This document shows, in pieces, positions 23,713 through 37,413 of a stretch of 64,000 bases of DNA. Below the pieces are notes generated by a model that saw only the letters and a program-made list of their open reading frames with translations, made no database searches and was not told where the DNA came from. The first letter of the stretch is position 1, and the number at the start of each line of letters is the position of its first letter. This DNA is from Dipetalonema caudispina (Eukaryota > Nematoda > Chromadorea > Rhabditida > Onchocercidae): assembly GCA_013365325.1 (NCBI GenBank), contig JABVXV010000290.1, positions 16,405-80,404 on the forward strand. The letters are read 5' to 3'. A program made the position numbers and the translations under genes.

Positions 23713-26527
23713 TCAAGGGTTGCTTGGTCCAACAGAAGATGATGTTTCCTTGTTAAGTGCCGTATGTTCAGTTAATTCAATGTGGTCGATTTTTGAGATG
23801 ATCTGCAAAGTGTTCCTTTTGTACAAAATACTATTAAGAATTTCCATGATTAACTGCTGTTTACTGGTCTTAATCAGTTACGGTATATTCACCTGAAAGA
23901 TTAAATAGTGACCGAGGTCATTATAATATAATGAAATCATATAGGAAACTTTACCCTAGTGGTAAAATCATAGTCTTCGGGTGGCTCGATGAATTCTCCA
24001 TCTGAATAGTATTCCTTGCCATGAATACGATTGAAGCAGTTGAGTCGCAAGACCAGTCCTAAAAGTGATATCATGATTCCTGGTATGACAACTTGAAATA
24101 GAGAAGGGCTTACCGGTGACAGCTCCGCCAATGATCGAGACCGCTAGGATAATAGCAAGCGCCGCAAGTTGGTAACCAGCCTGTACAAATATCTCACGAC
24201 CTTCGTCACTCGCACTCATTGCTGGGTAGATATGGGTTACATTGCTGTAATTATACAAATTGCTACCGAAATATTTCACATTTAACACTCTTTTCATTAA
24301 AGAATGGCGTTCAGCTCCTAAATATTAAATTGATGACTAACTAATTCGTGAATAATTTGTCTATAATAGCCATTGTGTAAGAAAAAAAAGCAAGAATATG
24401 GAAATAACCCGGTTCCGTAACGAGTAGGTTCATATACAGCCGTAAAAACGAAACCGAGAATACCAGCCAAAATGCCTGAAATGGATTCTCTTCAGATTTT
24501 CCAGTATATTTCAATTGCTTCCGTTATAATGCTAATGTATTCCATCAAAATGTGAATTTCAAACAGTATTTTATGAGGAAAATTTAAGGAATTGCAAAAA
24601 CCTAATTAAAGCTAACTCTTACCAGGCAATCCGTGAATCGAGCCAACACCACGTGTATCGTGAAGTCCGAAGGCTCGAGCTCCAACTGGCTAAAATCAAA
24701 TCAGTTGTAGAACAAAATTTTTTTTTTCCATTAAAGGTATAGCATATATATCTCTAACACAATTTTGAAGGTTATGAAATAACCTTACGAACTATCCCAG
24801 TAAAGCGTACATTTCCCGCTTATATTCAACTGTGATACTTCAGTTTGATGCAGAAACAAACCCTGATATAATTATTTCCAAGAACTGAGACCAAAGCGCC
24901 CAAGCAGCCAATCAGAAGAGCATAAAATGGCTCTAATATGATGTTTGCAACGGTACCGATAGCAATGCCACCAGCAAGAACTGAATTCGATAGATGTGTC
25001 ATCGAGAAACGATACTGCAAGATTTATTAGCAAAAATGTGGAAGTATGCAAACTGCCTTCAAATGAAAACCTAATTATAGATTTAGGGAAAAAAGATATA
25101 ACAAAATTCGGCTATTTTGAAATGTCAGAGAACCTTATGCTCGTGATCAAGGAGTTGACTGATTAAAAATGTGCAAATGGTGGAGGAACAAAGCGCTAAA
25201 TAAGTATTCAGGATAGCGCGGTGTCGTGAATCCTCAGGAATTGCCAAAGCAGAATTGAATGACGGGAAAAACGCCCATAGAAATAAGGTACCTAAAGAAA
25301 AAGAGGAATCCACAGAAATATTGACAGAGCTTGCTTTCGAATAGATCACAAATTGAATATAAATATCGTTTTTCTTTCAAACTAACATAAAACACACCAA
25401 TCATAGCAAAGATATTGGAATTGTAGCTGGAGCCTTCATGCTGATGTGCAATCATTTCCTTCTTGTTGATCACTTTTGCTACAGCTAAGCCAAAGTATGC
25501 CCCAAAGCAATGAATCACCATAGAACGACCAATGTCGATCACCTGAGTAGTCCGTTTTTACTTTCTAACAGGTAACTTACAAAGTCAAAGAAAGCTATGT
25601 TTTTTATTCAAAGGTTGAACTAATACCTTCCGAGATAAGGAAAGTAAGATTTAAAATAGGAAAGAAGCTTTGAGCGAAAGTATTTATCAAGCTTAACTAC
25701 TTGTCCACCTAATTTGAGGAAATATAACCTTAAGATAACGTAAGATAAGATGCTCAACAGCAACTGCCACTGGTACTTCGATAGCGGACATCACCATATA
25801 CTGCACCGGGGTAAGTTTACCCAAAACAGCACCCATCGTGATCAAAACGGTAATAGCAACAAAGTCGGCAGTAATCAAGCTGAATTTAATTATCTATTTT
25901 TAGAGAAGCAAAAACTAAACAGCGTTTGCTAATTCTTTCATTTGGATTTGCTATGAATCCAAGGTTTAAATAGCAAAGATGATGAAGTGAACGAATTAAA
26001 TTAATAAAATGAAGTCTATACTTACTCAAGGATGGAGATCGCGAAGCGTCCAATACTGGCGAATTCATGAGAGAAGAAACCACGCACAATAAGTGCCCAT
26101 TGGATAGCGTGGGAGGTCAGCAGAAGGTTGATTGAAAGTGCAGCCAGGCCATAACGTCGTAAAAAAACCATTATAAATCCCATACCGACCAATGTCATCA
26201 AATGAACATCTTGGAACACTGAAACATTTCAGGCCTTTGACACATTATAACTCGTTCGCTTGACTTCTTGATTTCAACTACTTGCCTCTACCAGCAAACT
26301 AGTTCTATGATTCTAACTAGTCAAGAAGCGCAATTGCAGAGAAGTTACGCATTTTAAGAATTTCGATTCGCCAAATACCAGAATTAGAATATTTCACACT
26401 TATTTTGATGCAGAAAATGAAACGAACATGGATAATTAGTGTTAATGAAGTTCGTACTGGTAGTGCCACCAGGCATCGCATTATTTGAATATTGTCCAAA
26501 CACAGCGAAAAGGATTAGAAATAGGAC
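23713..26527 (-). CDS. rhr: Rh-family ammonium/CO2 channel, 11 exons found, 5' end missing
   Basis: Rhesus-type channel of the Amt/Mep/Rh family, conducting NH3/NH4+ and possibly CO2; related to C. elegans rhr-1/rhr-2 and vertebrate RhAG/RhCG. Exons from 5' to 3': 26527-26428, 26218-26026, 25879-25729, 25542-25398, 25291-25134, 25014-24862, 24689-24623, 24475-24409, 24244-24114, 24058-23955, 23802-23713. All phases join, giving 452 residues plus an unresolved first exon. The Rh signatures are FQDVHLMTLVGMGF, the twin pore histidines (VIHCFGAYFGL and GSIHGLPGILAG), the conserved acidic DIGRSM, FPSFNSA, HRAILNTYLAL and LAGGIAIGTVANI. The C-terminal tail is cytosolic and acidic (EPPEDYDF). The first exon seen begins in TM1 (VLFLILFAVFGQYS), so the start Met and the beginning of TM1 lie further upstream; one candidate is 30494-30543. 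Confidence 0.92.
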
Positions 26528-29500
26528 CTGTAAATTCTGATTTGTTTTTTTATTTAGTTTTCACAACACAGTATGAATTTTTGCCAAATTTTAAGGATGA
26601 TATTTTTGATTTCAAAACTACTTTTCTTTATGTTTCTGCAACATTACTTTCTTTTTCTTCTTTTCCCTTATTCAGATAAATCACGCTGGCTTCCGCCACA
26701 CTTCTTCCAACTTTCTGTCAATCACAGATTTAATTGCACCAGCAACAAAAACAACAGTTGACGGATATTAGATGATACATTCAAGGCGGAAGTATATGTA
26801 TTTACAATTTATTAATGAATCAGTGTCCCGTTATCGTCACATTTCATATATATTATGTAGTGATCTGTTATTGGCGATGTTTGCTTCGCCATGTGCAAGA
26901 TAAATTAAATTGAATTTGTACTTATCTGCTTATCGCTCTCATTGAATCCATTGTAGATTTCCTATAGTTGCACTTAAGATGCATTTGTGAGACGAAACTG
27001 TTTTGGGAGTTGAGAAGAGAGGACGTGAAAGAAAAGAAAAAGCAGATGAAATCAGATTGTTCTTGAGAATTAAATTTCCAGAATTTACAGTAACTACCCA
27101 ACTGTGAACTGCACAAATTCTGGAAGACAAAGAATAGAGAGTTAACATATTGTGGTATTCTGTTTAAAACATGGCATAAACAAAAAGGAGTTAAAATTAA
27201 ATGATCATGGAGAAGTTTTGTCGCAGAATCTCAAAATACTTCCTCCATTTTTTTTTCTGTTGAAGCTTTTATATATCAATGAAAAAAGATAATCCTTATC
27301 GTTCTTATGATGTATTATGCAATGACAAGTTTGTCTCACAACCTAGGAAGTAGCAGATAGACAACTAATAAGCAAAAGTTTGAAACAATGCAAAAGTTTG
27401 CAACAGAATTCCAATAAAATCATTAGTGATATTCAATTTGCTTATCAACATTTTGGGATTACGACTCCTCGAATTCATTAGGCATATAAAATAATCTTGA
27501 TAATTGTATTCACAAAATGGCGTCATTCGGATTCTAGCATTATATATACTTCCATACCGTACATAAGAAGTTCGAATGAGCCAAAATGTTCCGAATCGAG
27601 AATGCTTTTTGCGTTCTCCTTGTTATATTGAATAAATAAATATTTGAATAATTCAGTTATTGGGAAGCGTGTATCAACAGATTGGAACTGTGCGGTAACG
27701 GGAAGCAGAGAGGGTGTATTATACAGTTTGACTGTTCAACAGATATTTCAACGACTCATTATCAGATAAGAGATTCGTCCTCTTTAAGAACCCTCAACGC
27801 TTTCAGGAAGCGGAAAAATTTCTTTTATCTCCTTGAAATTCAATCTGCATTCTCCGGGTAAGAAAGGAAACAATTTACTCAAAACAATAAATCAGGTTAG
27901 TTGATTGTAGTGGTCAATTGATTGTTGAAAGTAACTATTTTGATAAAGAATGTCACAAACAAATGGGGATGAAATCTGAGGAAGAAACTGAGAATAGAGT
28001 AATGTGGCATACAATCATTATTAATTCAAATCAAAATCCCTTTCGCAAAGAATAAATTTTTGGTCACTTTTGGTAGTTGCAAATCAGCTTATCATTTAAA
28101 ATCCATTTTTTATTACTCAGTATCCAGCTATTAGCTCGTCCACTATTATTTTGCTCATTGGATAGCTTTTCAAGAAAATAAATTTTATAAACATCAGTGC
28201 AACTAATTTCATTAAGCCTAAGGTTAAATGAATCAAAATTAGAAATAGTGGATAATTTCTTAATAAAGAAATAGTGAAGCGAACACCATGATTTAAGTTA
28301 TAAACTTGAAATTTCAAAACAGTTCACTCAATAAAATCTTGAGACTGACAAAAAACCTTGAAACTTTTTTATTCTACTAAACGTAAAACACGAAGAGAGT
28401 AGTAATCAGCATACCTGGAAGAAGATCGCAAAAATAGTAAATTGCTTTCGATGAAACACCGATGCCATTTCCGATTGACTGCAATTAAACACGAACTTTT
28501 TATCTTTTGAAAATACTTTCTGATCAACAACAACATCAACTCTTCGTGGTGTATAATAACGTACGAAGACATTTGCAGAAGGAACGAACCTCTTGAAATA
28601 AAAGGGCTTAAATAAGAGAGCAAATAAATAATAAGAACTGATTTGTGAGTCAGAGATAAAAGCATGTGGAACTGATAGAGGTCTACAACGCTGATTTCTT
28701 CCACATTACAAAAGATGACCACTTCGGTAGGATCAGAAAGCAGGAGAAGTTTCGAAATAAACAAGAGCAGAATTTAGAAGGTGCAATTTGCAGTTCTTTA
28801 ATGTTAAATCAATTTTTTTTAATTTTCCAAATATCCTTCCACTTCATTTCATTGCATGCTTGCATGATGAAACAACATGACCAGAGAGTGTAGTGAAGAA
28901 GATGCCAATCATCCATTTCTTTCCTGTTGACCATCTCTCCATTCAATTCACGAATTTTGAGAAAGTTTGTAGGGAAGAAGGAGAAATTGCAGAACAACTA
29001 TTCCATCGTTCATGAAGAAAAAGATTCTAACAACGAAACAAAAAATATTATTAAAAACGAAAGTATCACAATTTTTTTTCTCTATATTCATTTAAAAACT
29101 GATTTCTTAAATCTTTCGAAATGCTACCCAAATAACGAACAAATCATGCCCTTCACTGATTGAGCAAAATCATCTGTGCAATGAATAAAAAAGTGTTTAG
29201 ATACGGTAAAAACAGTATCTTTAAATTATCTGAAAGCTCTTCTAAAATTTTAAAGCGACGGACCGTAATTTCATGACGAGAGATAAGTATGAGCAATAGT
29301 TCCTAAATTATTGCTGAATGCTATATTAAAGCAATCGAAATTGGGAAATTTCGACGTCCTTTTGAAATTATAAGTTGGTGTGCTTATCAGCAGAACAAAG
29401 TTTAATTTCAAAAAGATCAATAAAACTAATGCAAAACCAGATCACCAATCTCGCCACATGGCATTACATATATGAAAATTAATACTTTACCACAGTGTTA

Positions 29501-30060
29501 GTCAAAATTACCCAGTGCGGAAGAATTGCATAAAACAGCAAAGTTTTGAATCTAACAGTAAAAAAAGATTCCACACTATTTTGTTCCATACTTCACCCAA
29601 TCTTTTCGAACACTTCAGTTCCATTATTACCTTGAGGCGATCGGGTTATATCATTTTATGATATCGGTTTTAGGTAACAGTTACTCAGTCAAAGTCAAAA
29701 TAGATATATGGGAATACCTCAACTACTATGTCGCCATTTCTGCTTTGGAATTGTTTATTCTAAATTCACTTCCTTCGTGGAGAATCTACTTATATTTTCA
29801 AAGTTACTCAAATTTGAGGATGAAAGACATTGTTCGCTGAAGCTTTTCATGATGAAATCTATTAATTCGATGTTATCTATAATTTTTCAATGTACTAGTC
29901 GACATCGTTGATCGTTGTATTATCTTAGCATTACTTAAATTACTACCTTCTCTTTCGAAACGAGATCAGGTATTCTCTTTTAATCAATTCTACATGTTAG
30001 AAGTAAAAAAGATGGACTTCAGCGACCGTTTTATTCATAATGGCTATCTAATACAAGACT

Positions 30061-30090
30061 TTCAAATGACGAACTTTCAAATGACGACAA
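30061..30090. repeat. Short tandem duplication (15 bp, two copies)
   Basis: TTTCAAATGACGA occurs twice in immediate succession within an otherwise featureless intergenic stretch. Confidence 0.7.
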
Positions 30091-30493
30091 AGGGTTGATT
30101 GAAATTTTTAAATGATACCCATCTGTGATCACACTCAATTATCAATTGTCGTAAATTGATTCCAATCTTTTTAATATATTCGATATAGCTTTGTGGGTCA
30201 CTAGCATCGGTAAAATGCATTTATTTGCTATTATTTTGAAATGGTCTCACAGTACAGTGACAAATTATGGCTTCCAACTAATAGATTCCATTATGAAAAG
30301 ATTTAACGAACAGTTCGTACCGTCCTCAAATTTGGGTAACCTTGAAAAAATAGGTAAAAGGGATAAATAGAAGTTATCAGTAATTCGCTTTATTATCTGC
30401 AATATTACATGTTGCTATCGTTGTTTTTCGTTGTGGCTGATTAAATGAAGCTCATACATAGAAATCCAATGTCAGGAATTAAAATTAAATTAC

Positions 30494-30543
30494 CTTCTGT
30501 GAGGTTGCATCTTACTACCGCTACTGTCATTGAGATTTGCCAT
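30494..30543 (-). other. Possible isolated first coding exon (Rh gene 5' exon?)
   Basis: On the minus strand an ATG at 30543 opens MANLNDSSGSKMQPHR and ends at a good donor (AG|GTAATT) in phase 2. A short hydrophilic, basic N-terminus is what the Rh gene downstream lacks. However, the first Rh exon seen starts in phase 0, so at least one further exon would be needed. Chance occurrence is quite possible. Confidence 0.2.
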
Positions 30544-33354
30544 AGAAGTGCTGATGGATGATGGTGTTGCTGTTGGTTATGAAGATGAGATGATTTTAGA
30601 TAATTAGATGATAACTTGCTGAAGAATGTTTCACATATAACCGAATCGAATGAATCGACCGGCAGCGCACCATTCAGCAATAACATATAGCACGCAAAGT
30701 TACATATAAACTCCTACACATAGAAAACAAGAAATTTTCAATAATTTGAGTGCTCTCTCTTAACGATAGTAGTAAACAGTTTGTATGATAGTTGTGGCAC
30801 GGCATCGATGTCCTTTTTGATGATACCTTTCTGATAAAGGCAGGTAGAAACATAAACATAAACCATTCGCTGTATATTCATGCATTAATAATAAGTAATT
30901 AAATTCTGTTTTGACAGCAAAAAAAAAAACTGAATAAATGGCCGAGACTAAATAAGAAATTTTATTCAACATCTTAACCAAAAAGCTGCCAACAGAATTA
31001 TGCAAGAAGATTTAATGGTCGAAATTGAAACATCGTACGGCGGATTTTGCAGTTAGCTTAAATTAGAATTAGAGAGTATTGTCTTCCTGCAATTAAAAGC
31101 AAATTAAACTGGCTGGATATGGGATAGAAGAGATAAGAGTTAGAAAATGGACATTGGTATGAAGAAAGGAGGAGTATAGCAATTAAAACAGATGGGCACA
31201 AGGAGGGCAATTAGCATCTCTGACCAGCATTGGTCGACTAGCATTTTGGATAAATGAAGAAGAAGGGCTATGCTGATTGATATAGATACGAGTGTAGTGG
31301 TCACTCATTGTATATCTCCTCATAGCAAGCAACTAGAGGTCATTCGTATGCTCTTACAGTGTCGTCCATCTGCCTTCTTCCATCTCCCCCTGTCCCCTGC
31401 TGCCCTTTATAAGCAATGCTATCTCACTGCGTATACATGTATGTCCTCTCTCCATTCGTTGACCAATATCCATCCTGTGATATACTCCAGAAACCTCTAC
31501 TATCCTTGTATTGCCTACTTTTACCGCTTTCTTTGTTGGTCAAACTGTACACCTGAGCAAAGGGTTTTTTTTAGCACTTTTTGCCTTTTACCATTACCAA
31601 TTCACTTTAGAAAATGAGTATTGAACGGAAAAAAGGGTGAGGTATGACTCTTTCAGGAATTAATCGATATGCAGATGGAGACAGAAGCCAGGATGAACCA
31701 TCATTGCTTAGCGACACGACAATCAGCTGATCAAACAACAATCCTTCTCACTCTGGTTTCAATGAAAAATGATTTCTTAATCATAATTAGCGCATGATTC
31801 GTTTGAGGGACCATTTCTATAAAATAAGGGAACCATATAACCAACCTACCCACTGTTTTAATAGCTGTTTGTTGCTGTTAAATCAATTTAAAATTTGATA
31901 ATTTGTTAGCACCCGCATTTCCCTCACATTTCCCTTTCCCCGTCCCCTGATATCAACGTAAATCTGCAAAACTTCTAATCTTAGCTGGCTGACACATAAT
32001 TCATTTAACTTCTTTTCTTGCCGGATTCTCAATTTATACGTTTTGGCTCTTTTAGGTGCTTCTCATAATTCTATGCATCCTACTTCTAATAGTATATCAT
32101 TCATCAGATGAAATCCAGATTGTCAAATCTAAAATCCTGACTCAGTTTAGATCGCCATCAGAATCTTGTGGTCACTACTGAATATCTTAACAACCAGCAT
32201 GCCATTCTGCATGTTCATAGCGATGTTCAATTGATCGACTGTTTTTATTTTGAAATGAATTAGGAATGCAGGCAGGTTTGCTGCCATTATTTAAACTTTT
32301 ACCATAATTCACCGCAAAGTTAATGTAGTCGTTTTCAAGATGAATTGCATCAAGCAAATGAAAACAAAATTTCTAATCATTTGCTGATGAGTTAAGCTTA
32401 ACTTAGAATGATACAAAATGAGTCCAAAATTTAATAGATAAGAAATTTGATTTTTACTTAAAAATAGTATCTAATGACTCTTTAGAATATTGTTTGCAGT
32501 AAAGATGATAAAGTGATCGGAATATCAAATCACTGAGTGGAATAAGTGCAAATTGCTGTGACCATGTATGCTTGTTATTCATGAATTGACAAATCTGATT
32601 TATCTTAAAGAACCAGAAAAAAGATTTCATAAATTTCTGTTTCAAGGAAACCAGGGTTGTTGGGCTGTTTTCATATCGGCCTCTAATACTAACAAATAAG
32701 AAGATGAAGCAAGCAGAATGTATTTCCAGCTTAAAACGATCTCCATAAGCAATACAGTGACCTAATATCCTGTTTAATAAGTTAAATTGAATATCGGTGA
32801 TGGCTCATCTACACCTCAGATAAATGCGAGCATCAATATGAGTCAATTAAATTCAGTAGTTAGTAAAGACAGTAGGAGTTCCAACTATCTGATGCGATGT
32901 CAACAATCTTCTAGGCACATAATACTTTACTTGTATCTTCGAAATATAAGCTATCATGGTTATCACTGCATGTAGCTCAATCATTGTAATGTATATGATG
33001 AGAATGAATCAAACATCTCTGTTGGGAATTTCAATCCAAAATTATAGAAAATCGGAAAATTTTATTGTTGGTTTGAAAGAATTCAATTATGGATGGATAA
33101 TCGGTCATATTTATAAATCCTAAACTTAAACTTAAATGATGGTTTATAAAATTGAAAATAATCAACAGATTGAGTTTTTTATTCTCAAAACACTTTGCTA
33201 TATTATTAAGAATTATTTTATGAAATAGGAAGAAAATTGGTGATCAATACAAACCGATATAAAGTTATAACTCGTGCCTGAATTCATCACTTTCAATTGG
33301 TTAGAAACTGCTACTGTTAGCTAAGTCATCAGCTCTTCAAACACACTAATTTAA

Positions 33355-33525
33355 ATGTCACCACGGAAACGCTTACGACGACTGAAGATGTCAAAACGTA
33401 CGTACTGATAATTCACAATTGTTCACTATAGATAACAGAAAAATAAACTTCGGCAATTCACTTTTCTTCCATTCCGGTTTGCAGCTAAGTTCCGGATGTG
33501 TTTAATTGAAGTGCACTCATTTTAA
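33355..33525 (+). other. Possible two-exon basic micropeptide ORF
   Basis: Exon 33355-33397 encodes MSPRKRLRRLKMSK and ends at a GTACGT donor in phase 1. An 87-base intron with a pyrimidine-rich TTTGCAG acceptor leads to 33485-33525, which encodes PKFRMCLIEVHSF and a stop. The product would be 27 residues, very basic at the N-terminus. An AG at the end of GTCATCAG lies about 20 bases before the ATG. No family recognised; low confidence because so short an ORF can arise by chance. Confidence 0.2.
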
Positions 33526-35030
33526 TGCATTTTGATATTGGGATTTTTCTTCAAGTAAGAAAAAGTATTATTGACATAATGGATTAGGCTGTACTGATAT
33601 TTATTTTTTAGGTTTACAAACGAACAAAAAACAGCAAAATTTTTGCATTTTTTCCTTTTGTTGAAAAATATTTCACATTGAATTGCAATAATGTAACGTG
33701 GCTACTCTTCGTGGTTCAAGCAGAAGCCAAACTCTTAAAAAGTAAGATAGTCAATAATGAGGTTTTGGTACCGATTTAACCGCAGATAATGTTCAAAAGA
33801 AAGACAGTCGATATATGATGGTATAAAGAATACATCGTACGAAGAACGATATCGTATTGATTTTAATTTTACATTTGAAGTTCTCATTATTATAGCGCAT
33901 TGTTTATTTGTGGGAATTAATGAGTATTGGGAACTGATTTTTGACCCTTCATTTCAGCAAACTTTGATATTCCAACTTCACATTTGAAACTAATTATGTG
34001 CTCAATGCATACTTTATCACTTATTGGACTACTAACAGTTTGTTATTAAATTTTAATTTCTCAACCAATTTTTTCATATGCAACGTGAACTCCCGATTAG
34101 TCTCTTACAAGAAAATAGTTGACGTTAGACAGTTAAAGTCAAATAAAAACTCTCGTAATCTTTTTCCACTAATTTGGAAGCGACTTCTCAAAAATGTTGC
34201 TTGACTTTTTTCTATTTATGGATCGGTGACAATGACGAGATATACAAACCAAATATCATGGGCAAGATGGGGCCTGCAAAGGTAATTGATATACAGTTGC
34301 GGTTCCCAGAAGGGTTTTCGCACACGCAATTATAATATCATTTAAGTAGATGGAGTAATTTTGCTGATGGGGAACAGAATCTAAATTGAAAGAAATGATG
34401 ACAAGTACGCTTAATCTGAATTACCAAGTATCAATTCCATATACTTCGATGTACTGTTGTATGAGGTCCATAAATATTCATTGGTATGGTATGCCATAAA
34501 CATCTCACGGCCTTTATAGAAATTATCACCAAATTACTATCACTAAAATTTTGTTATTTTTTCATATTTCGGGTGCAGTTAGAATATTCTGGCGAATACG
34601 TCATCTGACCTGAATTTCTCATCATATGATCCTTGGATTGTGTCTGCACTAGAGTGGATAACCTTAGGTTCAAGGGGCATCGAAGAAAAGAGAAAGCTGA
34701 AAAGACATTGCGATTTCTAGTTAATTTTGTTTTTTTGAAACATGGCAATGCTAGCCGTTCCCTAATAATGTTAACAATAGAATGATTACTACTGTGGTCA
34801 GACTACAATCACATATCAGTGACACTGAAATCATTTATCCATACGAGAATTTTCTCCATACGAGAAATTCCGAGGCTTCCTAACTTCATTTTTTGTCATT
34901 TTTCAGTTACTGCCGATTCTTCTTTCACAAAAATTTAAAACTTCCAAAAAATTGAATTTAACAAGCCCAATTTGCTTGTTGCCATAAAGCTAACATAACA
35001 TATTCTACTTTCTGAATAGCTTAAATTCTA

Positions 35031-35037
35031 TACTATA

Positions 35038-35082
<45 letters not shown>
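35031..35082. repeat. (TA)n microsatellite
   Basis: About 25 TA units with one TG interruption, in the gene-poor interval. Confidence 0.95.
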
Positions 35083-35086
<4 letters not shown>

Positions 35087-37358
35087 TTATTTCAAACAAA
35101 TTCAGCCTTTTGTCAACATTTTTCAAACCCATTTGACTTATTTCGTACTCCTAACGGAATTCTCTCTCGTGCAACATATTTGAATATGAATGATGCTGAT
35201 GGATGTTCTCGGGTGAAATAAACAGTGAACAGTGGAGATGAATGCATTTCCGCAGAGGTTACATGGATGGATGTCGCTTGTTGAAAATTGCGAATAATTA
35301 GGGGTATTTACTCAAGGCCGTGTATCAGCCATCGTCATTGTCATCATCAGAGAGTTGTACAATCGCATATTCTAAACCGTTACATTACTATCAACATATT
35401 CATCCACTTATTTTGTGATGAAATTTGCATTTCTTCAATATACATAAATTAAAATCTATATTTCGTTGCAGATTTTAATTCTGGCACAAGGTATTAATTT
35501 GTAGCTGATGTAAAGAATACTATATTAGTAATAGTGAAATGATGACCACAATAGCGAAATTTCAGTGCAAACGAAATGAGCTCATTTGGCGTATCAGTTA
35601 GTCGGAGCACTAATCTGTCTTCAAAACGATACCGCATATAGACGAAAATATTATTTCTGCATAGCAAGCACTGCCTGATAGCAATTTTACAAAAAGAAAT
35701 AATGTAGCAGCCGTTTGTAACGGTAAATAGACTTAAAACAGATTTATTGATTAGCAATTGATCCTATCGATCTGACAGAATGAAGTTGTAAAGAATGAGG
35801 CAAGGGCTAGGATGTTGGTGGGATTGAAGCACTACTAACTACATAAAGTACCTTTGAATGTAGAAATTCATGGAAATTTCCAAGGAATCTTTAAATCCTA
35901 CTGATGACATCGCTAAACATTTACATGGTTAATGGTTTTTTTTAGGTAAGTAGTTGAAAGATGTCAGGATTTTAAAGTTAAATGCCTCATTTTGTGGAGA
36001 CTCAACCCCAGCAAGGATATGATTTCAGGGTTGCATGAATCCAAACTACACGTATGGTTAAAAACTAAAGTTTGGAGATAGATTGTTCAGAACAAAAATG
36101 AGTAGGCGGTGTGATGGATGAGTGGACAAGAAGGACACATATATCGACCACTCATATTTTGAAAAACAAATTCGGAGTGTGATAAATTTTTTAGAAATTT
36201 ATATCATGCGTATAAAATCAAACTTTAGTTTGCACCCATTTTGAAGTATACGTACACATAGAAATGGTCAACAATTTGTTTGTCATTGACGCTTTGCGCA
36301 AATTAAATTAGTAATAAATCTCCTAAATCTCATAATAAATCTGAAAACTAATTTTTTAACTGTCACCTAATTTGTTCTGCTTAACCAATTGCTATGCAAA
36401 TTTGCAATATATGATTTAACATTTGCTACGTTTTCTCACTGCCAATTCTGATAATTGGCCTATGGTTTACAGTTCTTCAAAAAGCTTTAGGCATGAATTT
36501 GTTTGTTATTTGCATGCGTTTAATTCGTCCCAAGAAGCCGATGTTGCTGAAAATTTGAAATTCCTATTATCATTTTAAAATGATCAGACTTCCACACTTA
36601 CGGAAGAGAAGCTGCGAAAATAAAGATTATTCGATCGAGAAAAAAATTCAGTTATTCAATCAAAAATTTCATGGAGGCTTTAAAAGAAATTAAAAGATTG
36701 TAATTCAAATCGATTTTCAAATAAATCTGTAAAAAGCGTTCAATATATTCGACTGTTCAACGTACCGTAATCAGTTCCCTGAACAAGGTTATAATTGGTA
36801 ATGATGCTTGCAAATATACATTCCACAGCTTATTTATAACAGAGAAAAATGAGAAAAGTTCAAAGAAAAAATAAAGGAAGACGAATAAGTTCTGTTTATT
36901 TTGATTTTCGGAAGGAATTCTAAACATAAGAATGTTTTAGGGACGGTAAGTAGCATAAAATATTTCAAGAGAGCAAAAACAAAGTGAAGTGTCTTTTCAT
37001 TATAGCGTTTGTCGATGAGAGTTAATTTGAAATTAAAAAAGGAAGTAAAGCAGTCCAAGCTAACTTAAGTATTACACAATTCTAGCGGCGGTAAGAGCAA
37101 TAAGCCATCTGGTAAAATTAATTATAACTTCAAGCAACTGAATCACCTCGCAAGCACCAAAGATAAATTATTTAGAACAAACCACCCGCGTCGTTTATGA
37201 CATTCTCTCTGATTTCTACATACGTTCCAAAATTTCAATTTGCTAAATGGCCGATTAGGCTACATACTGTTTAAAGTGGTAAGTTCTTCTCTTTATATAT
37301 ATGCAAGTAAGTGTATATTTGCATAATGAAGTTTGCTTGTAAATGATCATATGTCTAT

Positions 37359-37370
37359 ATGTGTGTGTGT

Positions 37371-37412
<42 letters not shown>
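37359..37412. repeat. (GT)n microsatellite
   Basis: GTGT repeat with two TATG interruptions, about 54 bases, in the gene-poor interval. Confidence 0.95.

Positions 37413-37413
<1 letters not shown>

Noticed and set aside
28369..28764. 131-codon minus-strand open frame
   Set aside because: No recognisable domain, no convincing start, and composition typical of AT-rich background.
31270..31617. 115-codon plus-strand open frame, slightly GC-richer
   Set aside because: No family motif, no trans-splice acceptor or exon partner seen. Kept only as unexplained.
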